A stretch of DNA of 64,000 nucleotides from Fremontodendron californicum (GCA_030761205.1 JAULJL010000028.1:20015001-20079000), one strand, 5' to 3'. Counted from the first letter of the stretch, positions 1 to 10,634 are shown. A program made the numbers and translations. The notes: generated by a model not told the origin, from the letters alone.

Positions 1-1
1 T

Positions 2-52
2 TTCATGTCTAAGCCAAAAGATCCTAAAAAGCCAAGAAGGGGAATTGGCTAG
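2..52 (+). CDS. ORF1 (gag-linker remnant), C-terminal end only
   Basis: Only the last 16 codons and the TAG stop are in the window. They end in the same KKPRRGIG motif as ORF1 of E and closely resemble ORF1 of B (PRRGIG). The upstream variant (residues MSKPKD) is shared with minus-strand element E rather than B, D or F, so A and E appear closer to each other here. See the ORF1 entry of element B for the description of the protein. Confidence 0.8.
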   Translation, partial: FMSKPKDPKKPRRGIG

Positions 53-274
53 GCTGAAAACAATCAATCAAGTGCTAATTGGGGGAGGCAGCCTAATTAG
101 TGAAAGCATTGCCAAACTGCCATCCTCAGATTTGCTCTCTTTTTCTTTATCTTTTTCTTATGTTTCTTTGCTAATTGTGTTTAGTGTTTCTAAGTTCATT
201 TAGGCTGCATAAGTTTATTTTGTTTATTAGTTCTTTTCACTTACACATGATTCTTTCATTTGGGATTAATAGCA

Positions 275-316
275 TTACATTAATGACAATGTAAGAATTA
301 TGTGTGGGGGGAAGAA
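275..316 (+). promoter_or_regulatory. Hairpin followed by PPT-like G-rich purine tract (post-ORF1)
   Basis: Inverted repeat TTACATT (275-281) / AATGTAA (288-294) with a six-base loop is followed 11 bases later by a purine tract with six G (306-316). The same module follows ORF1 in B (16848-16883), E (minus, near 41390-41424) and F (48022-48060). It closes the ORF1 unit and precedes the leader of ORF2. Use as an internal plus-strand primer is inferred only. Confidence 0.6.
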
Positions 317-539
317 TTTAGGATTTTATTTAGAGTGTTTTGTTTTTGAGTCTTTTTATGTTGTTTTTCTTTCTGATCCTTGTTTTGAAAATAACTAGAT
401 GTAAATATAATTTTTTAACCCCGGTTAAACGGCGGATAACGGTACTCCGTGATTATTTAAGTCGGTTCCATCAGCTACCCACAAAACTGATATTGTATAT
501 AAATTTCTCTTTCAATTTCTCTTTCATTTTTTTTTCAGG

Positions 540-1076
540 ATGGATGATATTCTCACACGATTGCAGAAACGATTTCCTCATTTTCCTCGAAATATTTTAC
601 TGAAGCTTTACCAAGTTCGATTTGAAAGATTAAGAATGCTTATGCACAAAGGGATTCCTGAAGACATACGTTGGATAATTGAAGCCAAGGTACGTGAAGA
701 TGAATATTTGCCTATTTTGCATTTACCAGGTACAGGTAGAAGCACTTTTGCAAAGAAGCGACGAGCAAAGCGCATGAGTTCAAATTGCCACAAATGTGCA
801 AGATGGACGTGTAACGGTAAATGTCGTTCTATTGGGATTCCGTCCTCTAATCGAGATGATAAAATTGAATTCATTAAGGATGGACTGAGTAAGGAGAATT
901 TGGGTAATATCCAACTTTCTCTTGAGACGCATCCTAGTGGAGACGTACAAAGAGAAATTCTTGATTTATGGCCGCAATTCCAAAGGGAATGGCAACATCT
1001 TGGGAATCTGATGTTAAAAGACCCTGTTTGCCAGCTTGTAAGAAAACTGGATGGGAAGCATATCCTCGACTCATAG
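540..1076 (+). CDS. ORF2: unrecognised 178-aa basic, cysteine-rich protein (element A copy)
   Basis: I do not recognise this family. The ORF is open for 178 codons and found at the same length in B, E and F. Visible features: an N-terminal Leu/Arg-rich, probably helical part (residues 1-60); a basic cluster KKRRAKR at 72-78 that would serve as a nuclear localisation or nucleic-acid-binding patch; then Cys83, Cys86, Cys91 and Cys95 (spacing C-x2-C-x4-C-x3-C), a possible zinc site; and an acidic/polar C-terminal half with Trp-rich helices. The start is chosen because the ATG follows a long pyrimidine tract ending CAG. A-specific changes include His14 where B, E and F have Pro. The layout of basic patch then short Cys cluster recalls small nucleic-acid-binding proteins, but that is only a resemblance. 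LOG follows about 340 bp downstream. Confidence 0.75.
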   Translation: MDDILTRLQKRFPHFPRNILLKLYQVRFERLRMLMHKGIPEDIRWIIEAKVREDEYLPILHLPGTGRSTFAKKRRAKRMSSNCHKCARWTCNGKCRSIGIPSSNRDDKIEFIKDGLSKENLGNIQLSLETHPSGDVQREILDLWPQFQREWQHLGNLMLKDPVCQLVRKLDGKHILDS

Positions 1077-1420
1077 AAGGCGTTTAAGCCGTTTCTGGAC
1101 GTAAAACCAGAGGAAGATGTGAGCCACAATCACAACTATAATAAATGACTTCTCAGCTTTTGGTTTGATTTGCAATAACTTTATTTTGGTTTAATTTACG
1201 TGTTATTCGATTTGTGTAATTATTCTCTTTTTTTTTATTTGTCTTTTACGGTTGATTTTTTCTTCCTGAAATCACGCAAAAATCTTTTGTTAGGTTAACA
1301 TTTTCTTCTGACAGGTCAGATACACTTTCGGCGACATTATTACTCTTGTCTGATTCACTACTCAGTCCTCTATATATTACACCATGTACTCATTCTCTTT
1401 CAGGCACTCGAAAAAAAAAA
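1077..1420 (+). other. ORF2-LOG intergenic leader with splice-acceptor-like tracts
   Basis: There is no supported gene in this 344-bp stretch. It contains pyrimidine-rich runs ending in CAG: one ends before GTCAGATACAC near 1315 and one before GCACTCG at 1403. The LOG ATG follows the second after a run of ten A. The same sites precede LOG in B, E and F. Part of this region is the 117-bp unit that is tandemly duplicated in F. Confidence 0.5.
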
Positions 1421-2069
1421 ATGGAAAGTACTTCGTCCCAGCGCATTAAAAAAAATTTGTGTCTTTGGAGGTGCTTATCCAGGGAAAAATAACATATTTG
1501 CTAATGCAGCCATAAGAGTTGGAGTAATACTTGCCCAACAAAAGATCGAGTTGATTTATGGAGGCGGTAGTACGGGTTTAATGGGAGCAGTCGCTACAGC
1601 AGCACACGCCGGAGGAAGTCCAGTTCTAGGAGTCGTGCCAAAACTATTCACAGATTTTTGTGGACCTACCTTGGGTAAGGAAATACAAGTCTGGAGTATC
1701 CCTGAACGGATGACAATCATGTACCATTCTGCCGATGCATTCATTGCTTTTCCAGGAGGTCTGGGTACATTGGAAGAAATAGCTTGCGTGGCTTCTTGGT
1801 CATCTTTGGTCACAAATAAGAAACCCATTGGTTTGCTTAATATTAATGCTTATTTTAGTAATTTGCTTTCATATTTAGATAATGCTGTGGATAATGGATT
1901 CATGTTTTCAGAGGCAAGGAGAACCATAATTTCTGCTACAACCATTGAAGATTTACTCAAAAAGCTCCAAGCTTATGAGTATTTATCTGCTACGGTTGTT
2001 TCGCAAACGCTCGGAAAAAGAAAAAGAGATATGGACGAGCAAGGAGTGGATTGCACTTTGTCTTTGTGA
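1421..2069 (+). pseudogene. LOG-like cytokinin riboside 5'-monophosphate phosphoribohydrolase, frameshifted copy
   Basis: This copy matches the intact LOG of B, E and F over its length. One extra A in the run after codon 9 (eight A instead of seven) shifts the frame and gives a TAA at 1490-1492. The remaining frame is open from 1551 to the normal stop at 2067-2069 and still encodes GGGST and a PGGLGTLEE motif. Further changes against the other copies are Asp28 to Asn, Glu29 to Ala, Gln43 to Glu and the Leu before PGG to Phe, consistent with loss of constraint after the frameshift. An internal start at 1551 would lack the N-terminal nucleotide-binding strand, so a working enzyme is unlikely. 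Confidence 0.85.
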
Positions 2070-2161
2070 CATTATCTAACATTTTGTTTGTTGTGTCTCA
2101 GTTATAATAAGTGGTTAGCAACCTCTGCAGGTAATATCTCCTAAATTCTACCTTTAAAATT

Positions 2162-2181
2162 TGACATTGGGGACAATGTCA
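2162..2181 (+). other. Perfect 8-bp hairpin with GGGA loop downstream of LOG
   Basis: TGACATTG (2162-2169), loop GGGA, CAATGTCA (2174-2181). It is followed by a G-rich tract (AGTAGGGGGTAAGGG, near 2188). The same hairpin is present in B (30970-30989, one pair disturbed) and E (minus, around 39590-39611), and is deleted in F. Confidence 0.6.
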
Positions 2182-2220
2182 TATTTTAGTAGGGGGTAAG
2201 GGACATATTTTGCTAATTTA

Positions 2221-2440
2221 AAAAAAAAAAAAAATTGTGTTTTAAGCCATTTAGAAGTATTCATTCTGAACAAGGTCTGAGTAAGGGAGACTTGAGACAT
2301 ACCTTGTCAGTTTGATTTCTTCTTTTCAAAAAAAAAAAAAAAAAGTTTGTTGTGTTTTAAGCAATTTAGAAGTATTCATTCTGAACAAGGTCTGAGTAAG
2401 GGAGACTTGAGACATACCTTGTCAGTTTGATTTTAATCTT
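2221..2440 (+). repeat. LOG 3'-UTR tandem repeat, two units of about 110 bp
   Basis: Each unit starts with a run of A, then a GTTTGTTGTG-like or TTGTGTTTTAAG block, then ACAAGGTCTGAG and ACATACCTTGT, which can pair (ACAAGGT / ACCTTGT). A has two units, B one, E two and F three, so copy number changes between elements. Confidence 0.8.
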
Positions 2441-2585
2441 TTTATGTTTACTTGTTAATTTTTGTTTAGTATTTTAGGATTATTTAGGTTGCATGGTTTT
2501 GTTTTGTTTTGAGTCTTAGTTGTTCCTATTCTTATGTTATTAGTTCTTTTCTCTTACACATGATTCTTTCATTTGGGTTAATAGA

Positions 2586-2628
2586 CTTACATTGAGGACA
2601 ATGTAAGAATTAAGTGTGGGGGGAATGA
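2586..2628 (+). promoter_or_regulatory. Hairpin plus PPT-like purine tract (post-cassette)
   Basis: Perfect 9-bp stem CTTACATTG (2586-2594) / CAATGTAAG (2599-2607) with loop AGGA, followed three bases later by TAAGTGTGGGGGGAATGA. The same module is in B (31292), D1 (20352), D2 (25408), E (minus, 39169-39190) and F (50548). Confidence 0.65.
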
Positions 2629-4121
2629 TTTAGGATTTCTTTTATTTTTGTCTACTATTTTTTTTTATGAGTCTTTATTATTATTATTATTATTATTTTA
2701 GTGTGTTTTAGTTCCTTTTTAATACAATGATGAGATATGAATTGCATAAGTCTAAAACAGATTTATTAGTGAGAAGATTTTCATGAGAATTGAGCTTGAT
2801 GTCAACTTTTTTATGAGCCAATGTTAATATGATATGTTGATTGAGAAAGGAGCATGTTTAGACTTAATCTGACTTGTATAATCATCCTTGTGAGTTTTTG
2901 AGCCTATAATGATTGATGCATTATACAAATCAATCTAATTTCTTTCTTGAGTGCTCTTATGATTACATGATTCTCTAGAACTTGCTTTAAACCGTTTGAG
3001 ACTATATTGATACATGTGACAACATGAATATGATAGAGGCATTAGGATTATAACCAGAGCCAAACAGCCATCCATTATTAATGTTCTAAGAGAACATCCC
3101 CACTAGTAAGCCAATTTGAGCCTACATTAAATATGCTGTTTTATTGGTAACCACAACATACACCTAGCCTAAATATACTTATATCCTTACCCTTGTTCTA
3201 AAGATGGATTATATATTTTGAGACATAGTGCAAAAAAACAAGGGATATTTTTAGTTAAAAATTTGGGTTAGAAACAAGAAATAAGTGTGGGGGGAAAAGA
3301 AAAGAAAAGTCAAGAGAAAAAGAAATGGAATACGGGCAAATATATTCCTATGTAAAAAAAAATATGAATCATCTCTTGAATTTGTGGAAAAAGAAAAAGA
3401 TGTTACAAAGTTGTTTAGAATGAAGAAAAGGCCCAACATGAATATCCGGCCTAGGTGACTATGTACTTGTAAAGCGTTTTGAGAAGTTTCTTTGTATGAT
3501 CTTTTTATGTCTCTAAACTTTATGAACTCTTTGGAACCTTTGTGATATCTTTATCCTTTTTTTCTTCAACCACATTACAAACCCCTTGGCCCCATTACAA
3601 CCTTGTTTAAAGACCTCTTGATTTATGAAGTTGCATGATCTTTTAGTGGAGAATAGGTGGACAAGCAAGCATATGGTAGAACTATTTTCATGAGATTGAT
3701 TGAGTGTAAACACTTTACCACTACTTTAAAGAGTGAAAATCATGAGAGTATCCCATGTGAGAGGTTGAGATTAAGTTTGAATATGCACTATTTTGATTGA
3801 AATATATTATGTTAATATTGGCTTAACTCAAACTATTTACATTCAAGCAAGAATTTTTGTGAATTTCTTTAAGCTATTGATTAGTTTTTAAGACTTGTCC
3901 AATGATTATCTCTAATTTATATTGGAAGGATTAGTTATAATTATTATTTTTAGTTTTTCTTATGTCTTCAATGTTTGTGGGTATCGTTCTAGTAAACCCT
4001 CACGAGACTAAACTCGTCCACTAGGGACACCTAGGGGTTTAAAGACTTGTGTCACATGCTAAGTGCCACCGTGATTTCCTACGAAAATGGATTAGATTAG
4101 ATTTTCTTATTTTATTGAGTC
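2629..4121 (+). other. Conserved non-coding 3' internal region
   Basis: No gene is supported here; the short open frames are not conserved between copies. The region is shared in order by all elements in the window. It carries a TTATTATTATT-type microsatellite near 2680, a third purine tract of 21 bases at 3289-3309 (six G then AAAAG repeats), and a strongly conserved block near 3985-4085 that includes the CGAG/CTCG inverted repeat. Confidence 0.7.
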
Positions 4122-4156
4122 GTTGCTAGGGACTAGCAACAATCTAAGTGTGGGGG
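4122..4156 (+). promoter_or_regulatory. PPT hairpin and polypurine tract of element A
   Basis: Hairpin GTTGCTAG (4122-4129) / CTAGCAAC (4133-4140) with a GGA loop, then AATCT and AAGTGTGGGGG (4146-4156). Two bases later LTR1 begins. Position directly before an LTR start is what a plus-strand primer requires. Confidence 0.8.
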
Positions 4157-4158
4157 TG

Positions 4159-6011
4159 TGATAACTCGTATAATTATATAGTTTTTAGTTATGTTTTATT
4201 ATTGTTTTGTGTCAAATATGAGTTATTATTGTTTAGTCTAATTGTGTTTATGATCTTTTATATTTTTATGTAATTTGGTGTTTTTCACAAGTTTCTTTGA
4301 GTGATTTCAGATTACTAGAATTAAGGGCAAATCCAGTTCAGTTCCAGTTCCTACACCTTTTACCATATCAGCTATATCTGGAGTTTCACTGAAGCAATAA
4401 GGCTGAAATTTTAACCGTGCAAAGCTAAGAGGCATATCTATCTTTTTCATGTTTTACACTTCTTGAAACGGAGTCGTTTTCCCTAGCGAAATCGACCATC
4501 AAGTTGGCTGATGTGCAATGACGTCTGTGCTGACCTGTTTTCGTATTTTGCCCATATCTTCTTATCCAGATCAGAAAATGAGCTGATTCCAACGGCTATG
4601 GATCAGTAACTGATAGGGGAACATTTTTCTAGAAGACCATGTGATCAGATCAGGCCTCCAAAATAGACAAAATCGACCATCAATTTGGCTGATCAAAATT
4701 GTCATACAATATGACGAAAATTGTTAGAAAAATGCACCCACCTATTATACCTACCTTTGAAATTTGTAAAGCTTGTCTCTTGTCATTTAGCCTTCCAAAA
4801 TGTGTATAAATAGAGGGCCTTGGATGATTGTAAGACATTGTACATTGGTAGGATATTAGCCATTGTAATAAAATTCTCTAAGTTTTCTTCTTCTTTCTTT
4901 TCTCTAGTTTTCTTTTTCTTTATTTTCTTCTTCTTCTTTCTTTCTTTTATTTCCTTCTTAGATTCTCTTTAATTTTATGTTTATGTTTACAATGCCTATG
5001 CTAGGCTAAACTTCTATTTGGTTAAGGGTGATTTCAAAGCCCTAGACATGTTTTGTGATTGATTTTCAGATTCTATCTATCATTAATTTTCTATCAAAGT
5101 TGCTTATGTTCTTCTACAAGAATTGTTCATGATGTTGTCTTGATTTATTTAGGTGTACCACTAGATAGATCTTAATAATTATCTATTGCTAGTCTAGGAG
5201 TCTTGATCCGTGTAATTGTCTTGATTTCCTATTCATAAGTGGCAATTTGTGATTAATGATTATGGTCAAGTTTTCAATAATTGCAAAGTGGAACATAACC
5301 TAAGTTGAACAATCCGAGCTTATGTGTTTGTTGCTTAGATCAACCTATCTTTCTCATCATAAAGCTGCCATTAAATTGAATTTAGAGAGCTTATTCTAGG
5401 TTGTTTAATGCTTAGAGATTAAATAGAGAGCTTGTTCTATTTAACGACAAACTAAGGAAAGATTGGGATAACAGGGCTTGTTGTTATCTACGGTTGTTAA
5501 CTTTGATAGTTGGTTGATATTGATAGATCTGAAATTGATTCTTAATGATGTCTAGTGGTGGAGAATGAAACCTTAACCATATTTTTCATATTTGATTCTT
5601 CTTACTTGTTTTCTTACTTTTCTAGTTTGCTTATTTTTAAAAGTATATTTATTTTTATTGGCTGGTTATACCGCCTAATTTGTATATTAACTTTGTTTTA
5701 TTTTTATTGGCTGGTTATACCGCCTAATTTAGTATATATATTTTTATTGGCTGGTTATACCGCCTAATTTAGTATATATATTTTTATTGGCTGGTTATAC
5801 CGCCTTGCATCTTATTCTTATTATTTACTTTAGTTTAAATCTGGCTTCAAAAACCCCTTTTCTTTTATTGTTTTCTTTGAACGTAAGTTATAAACCAATA
5901 ACTCATAGATTAAAACCCAATCCCTGAGGACTCGACCCTTGCTAATCATTATACTTACAATTGATCTTTTTAGTGCAAGGTTAAATAAGATACACTCTTT
6001 TGGGTGCATCA
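4159..6011 (+). repeat. LTR1-a: 3' LTR of element A
   Basis: It runs from TGATAACTCG to GGTGCATCA (TG...CA ends), 1853 bp. A TATA box (TATAAATA, 4805-4812) and AATAAA (4867-4872) mark U3 and R. U5 holds four copies of a roughly 40-bp repeat with core GGCTGGTTATACCGCC (near 5655-5803). It lacks the second 181-bp U3 unit found in D and F LTRs. Confidence 0.9.
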
Positions 6012-6430
6012 TGAGTAGTTGAGATTAAGTTTGAATATGCACTATTTTGATTGAAATATGTTATGTTAATATTGGCTTAACTCAAACAATTTACATTCAA
6101 GCATGAATTTTTGTGAAATTCTTTAAGCTATTGATTAGTTTATAAGACTTGTTCAAAGATTGTCTCTAATTTGTATTGAAAGGATTAGGAATAAATATTT
6201 TTAGTATATGTAGTTTATTTATATTTTAGTTTTTCAATGTTTGTGGGTATCGTTCTAGTAAACCCTCACGAGACTAAACTCGTCCACTAGGGACACCTAG
6301 GGGTTTAAAGGCTTGTGTCACATGCTAAGTGCCACCGTGATTTCCTACGAAAGTGGATTAGATTAGATTTTCTTATTTTATTTTTATTTGTTTTTGCTCG
6401 AGGACTAGCAACAATCTAAGTGTGGGGGTG

Positions 6431-8302
6431 TGATAACTCGTATAATTATATAGTTTTTAGTTATGTTTTATTATTGTTTTGTGTCAAATACGAGTTATTA
6501 TTGCTTAGTCTAATTGTGTTTATGATCTTTTATATTTTTATGTAATTTGGTGTTTTTTTACGAGTTTCTTTGAGTGATTTCAGATTACTAGGTTAAATCA
6601 ACAATTAAGGGCAAATTCAGTTCAGTTCCAGTTCCGACACCTTTTGCCATATCAGCTATATCTGGAGTTTCACTAAAGCAATAAAGCTGAAATTTTAACC
6701 GTGCAAAGTTAAGAGGCATATCTAACTTTTTCATGTTTTACACTTCTTTAAACGGAGTCGTTTTCCCTAGCGTAATCGACCATCAAGTTGGCTGATGTGC
6801 AATGACGTCTGTGCTGACCTGTTTTGGTAGTTTGCCCATATCTTCTGATCCACATTAGCAAATGAGCTGATTCCAACGGCTATGGATCACTAACAGATAG
6901 GGGAACATTTGTCTAGAAGACCATGTGATCAGATCAAGCTTCCAATATTGACAAAATCGACCATCAAGTTGGCTGATCAAAATTGTCATACAATATGACG
7001 AAAATTGTTAGAAAAATGCACCCACCTATTATACCTACCTTTGAAATTTGTAAAGCTTGTCTCTTGTCATTTAGTCCTCCAAAATGTGTATAAATAGAGG
7101 GCCTTGGATGATTGTATGAGACATTGTAGATTGGTAGGAAATTAGCCATTGTAATAAAATTCTCTAAGTTTTCTTCTTCTTTCTTTTCTCTAGTTTTCTT
7201 TTTCTTTATTTTCTTCTTCTTCTTCTTCTTTCTTTCTTTTATTTCCTTCTTAGATTCTCTTTAATTTTATGTTTATGTTTACAATGCCTATGCTAGGCTA
7301 AACTTCTATTTGGTTAAGGGTGATTTCAAAGCCCTAGACATGTTTTGTGATTGATTTTTAGATTCTATCTATCATTAATTGTCTATCAAAGTTGCTTATG
7401 TTCTCTACAAGAATTGTTCATGATGTTGTCTTGATTTATTTAGGTGTACAACTAGATAGATCTTGATAATTATCTATTGCTAGTTTAGGAGTCTTGATCC
7501 GTGTAATTGTCTTGATTTCCTATTCATAAGTGGCAATTTGTGATTAATGATTATGGTCAAGTTTTCAATAATTGCAAAGTGGAACATAACCTAAGTTGAA
7601 CAATCCGAGCTTATGTGTTTGTTGCTTAGATCAACCTATCTTTCTCATCATAAAGCTGCCATTAAATTGAATTTAGAGAGCTTATTCTAGGTTGTTTAAT
7701 GGTTAGAGATTAAATAGAGAGCTTGTTCTATTTAACGACAAACTAAGGAAAGATTGGGATAACAGAGCTTGTTGTTATCCACGGTTGTTAACTTTGATAG
7801 TTGGTTGATATTGATAGATCTAAAATTGATTCTTAATGATGTCTAGTGGTGGAGAATGAAACCTTAACCATATTTTTCATATTTGATTCTTCTTACTTGT
7901 TTTCTTACTTTTCTAGTTTGCTTATTTTTAAAAGTATATTTATTTTTATTGGCTGGTTATACCGCCTAATTTGTATATTAACTTTGTTTTATTTTTATTG
8001 GCTGGTTATACCGCCTAATTTAGTATATATATTTTTATTGGCTGGTTATACCGCCTAATTTAGTATATATATTTTTATTGGCTGGTTATACCGCCTTGCA
8101 TCTTATTCTTATTATTTACTTTAGTTTAAATCTGGCTTCAAAAACCCCTTTTCTTTTATTGTTTTCTTTGAACGTAAGTTATAAACCAATAACTCATAGA
8201 TTAAAACCCAATCCCTGAGGACTCGACCCTTGCTAATCATTATACTTACAATTGATCTTTTTAGTGCAAGGTTAAATAAGATACACTCTTTTGGGTGCAT
8301 CA
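6431..8302 (+). repeat. LTR1-b
   Basis: Complete LTR1 (TGATAACTCG to GCATCA, 1872 bp) with TATA box at 7089-7096 and four U5 repeats. It is almost identical to LTR1-c. It is preceded by a PPT but not followed by a PBS. Confidence 0.9.
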
Positions 8303-8721
8303 TGAGTAGTTGAGATTAAGTTTGAATATGCACTATTTTGATTGAAATATGTTATGTTAATATTGGCTTAACTCAAACAATTTACATTCAAGCATGAATT
8401 TTTGTGAAATTCTTTAAGCTATTGATTAGTTTATAAGACTTGTTCAAAGATTGTCTCTAATTTGTATTGAAAGGATTAGGAATAAATATTTTTAGTATAT
8501 GTAGTTTATTTATATTTTAGTTTTTCAATGTTTGTGGGTATCGTTCTAGTAAACCCTCACGAGACTAAACTCGTCCACTAGGGACACCTAGGGGTTTAAA
8601 GGCTTGTGTCACATGCTAAGTGCCACCGTGATTTCCTACGAAAGTGGATTAGATTAGATTTTCTTATTTTATTTTTATTTGTTTTTGCTCGAGGACTAGC
8701 AACAATCTAAGTGTGGGGGTG

Positions 8722-10597
8722 TGATAACTCGTATAATTATATAGTTTTTAGTTATGTTTTATTATTGTTTTGTGTCAAATACGAGTTATTATTGCTTAGT
8801 CTAATTGTGTTTATGATCTTTTATATTTTTATGTAATTTGGTGTTTTTTTACGAGTTTCTTTGAGTGATTTCAGATTACTAGGTTAAATCAACAATTAAG
8901 GGCAAATTCAGTTCAGTTCCAGTTCCGACACCTTTTGCCATATCAGCTATATCTGGAGTTTCACTAAAGCAATAAAGCTGAAATTTTAACCGTGCAAAGT
9001 TAAGAGGCATATCTAACTTTTTCATGTTTTACACTTCTTTAAACGGAGTCGTTTTCCCTAGCGTAATCGACCATCAAGTTGGCTGATGTGCAATGACGTC
9101 TGTGCTGACCTGTTTTGGTAGTTTGCCCATATCTTCTGATCCACATTAGCAAATGAGCTGATTCCAACGGCTATGGATCACTAACAGATAGGGGAACATT
9201 TGTCTAGAAGACCATGTGATCAGATCAAGCTTCCAATATTGACAAAATCGACCATCAAGTTGGCTGATCAAAATTGTCATACAATATGACGAAAATTGTT
9301 AGAAAAATGCACCCACCTATTATACCTACCTTTGAAATTTGTAAAGCTTGTCTCTTGTCATTTAGTCCTCCAAAATGTGTATAAATAGAGGGCCTTGGAT
9401 GATTGTATGAGACATTGTAGATTGGTAGGAAATTAGCCATTGTAATAAAATTCTCTAAGTTTTCTTCTTCTTTCTTTTCTCTAGTTTTCTTTTTCTTTAT
9501 TTTCTTCTTCTTCTTCTTCTTTCTTTCTTTTATTTCCTTCTTAGATTCTCTTTAATTTTATGTTTATGTTTACAATGCCTATGCTAGGCTAAACTTCTAT
9601 TTGGTTAAGGGTGATTTCAAAGCCCTAGACATGTTTTGTGATTGATTTTTAGATTCTATCTATCATTAATTGTCTATCAAAGTTGCTTATGTTCTCTACA
9701 AGAATTGTTCATGATGTTGTCTTGATTTATTTAGGTGTACAACTAGATAGATCTTGATAATTATCTATTGCTAGTTTAGGAGTCTTGATCCGTGTAATTG
9801 TCTTGATTTCCTATTCATAAGTGGCAATTTGTGATTAATGATTATGGTCAAGTTTTCAATAATTGCAAAGTGGAACATAACCTAAGTTGAACAATCCGAG
9901 CTTATGTGTTTGTTGCTTAGATCAACCTATCTTTCTCATCATAAAGCTGCCATTAAATTGAATTTAGAGAGCTTATTCTAGGTTGTTTAATGGTTAGAGA
10001 TTAAATAGAGAGCTTGTTCTATTTAACGACAAACTAAGGAAAGATTGGGATAACAGAGCTTGTTGTTATCCACGGTTGTTAACTTTGATAGTTGGTTGAT
10101 ATTGATAGATCTAAAATTGATTCTTAATGATGTCTAGTGGTGGAGAATGAAACCTTAACCATATTTTTCATATTTGATTCTTCTTACTTACTTGTTTTCT
10201 TACTTTTCTAGTTTGCTTATTTTTAAAAATATATTTATTTTTATTGGCTGGTTATACCGCCTAATTTGTATATTAACTTTGTTTTATTTTTATTGGCTGG
10301 TTATACCGCCTAATTTAGTATATATATTTTTATTGGCTAGTTATACCGCCTAATTTAGTATACATATTTTTATTGGCTGGTTATACCGCCTTGCATCTTA
10401 TTCTTATTATTTACTTTAGTTTAAATCTAGCTTCAAAAACCCCTTTTCTTTTATTGTTTTCTTTGAACGTATGTTATAAACTAATAACTCATAGATTAAA
10501 ACCCAATCCCTGAGGACTCGACCCTTGCTAATCATTATACTTACAATTGATCTTTTTAGTGCAAGGTTAAATAAGATACACTCTTTTGGGTGCATCA
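8722..10597 (+). repeat. LTR1-c
   Basis: Complete LTR1, 1876 bp, TATA box 9380-9387. Compared with LTR1-b it differs mainly in the last 450 bp, for example an extra ACTT near 10190 and GGCTAG for GGCTGG in one U5 repeat. Confidence 0.9.
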
Positions 10598-10634
10598 GCA
10601 AGGTTAAATAAGATACACTCTTTTAGGTGCATCA
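10598..10634 (+). repeat. 37-bp fragment of an LTR1 3' end
   Basis: It repeats the terminal bases of the preceding LTR, ending AGGTGCATCA, with one substitution. It is probably the surviving end of an older LTR into which the 2.29-kb array was placed. Confidence 0.7.

Larger units (their letters stand above)
1..6011 (+). mobile_element. Element A: Athila-like non-autonomous LTR retrotransposon, 5' end outside window
   Basis: The window opens inside the last codons of ORF1 of this element. In order it has the ORF1 end, a hairpin plus purine tract, ORF2, a frameshifted LOG gene, an A-rich tandem repeat, a long non-coding tail, a polypurine tract and a complete LTR1. The order and sequence match elements B, E and F in the same window, which fixes the assignment. 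The 5' LTR, PBS and most of ORF1 lie upstream of the window, so no target-site duplication can be checked. No pol domain is present between ORF1 and the 3' LTR. Confidence 0.9.
6012..10597 (+). repeat. Two 2.29-kb tandem units of [3' internal tail + LTR1]
   Basis: After LTR1-a the sequence does not continue into a PBS. It enters the last 419 bp of an internal region (from about the equivalent of 3750) with its own PPT and then an LTR1, and this is repeated (6012-8302 and 8303-10597, offset 2291). Both joints have the same sequence, GCATCA then TGAGTAGTTGAG, so they arose by tandem duplication rather than independent insertions. The first joint shows microhomology (ATCATGAG) to the internal region. 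PPT hairpins here have one mismatch in the stem. Confidence 0.85.

Noticed and set aside
608..1129. 173-codon open frame antisense to ORF2 (also in B, E, F)
   Set aside because: Mirror frame of ORF2; its ends differ from gene signals and cysteine/basic motifs make sense only on the sense strand.
690..1403. Spliced ORF2(1-50)-LOG fusion protein
   Set aside because: The AAG|GTACGT donor and LOG acceptor keep frame in B only; in A, E and F the A-run length breaks it, so a conserved fusion is not supported.
1556..1828. 90-codon antisense frame in LOG
   Set aside because: Shadow of the LOG coding sequence, which has family motifs on the other strand.
5555..5767. 69-70 codon hydrophobic open frames in LTR1 U5 (also at 7846, 18515, 23571, 28626, 46198, 53697)
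   Set aside because: They are translations of the T-rich 40-bp U5 repeats; conservation follows nucleotide identity of LTRs and no start context or independent support exists.
5830..6012. 60-codon minus-strand frames at LTR1 ends (MMHPKEC...)
   Set aside because: They are translations of the reversed LTR terminus and occur wherever an LTR end occurs.
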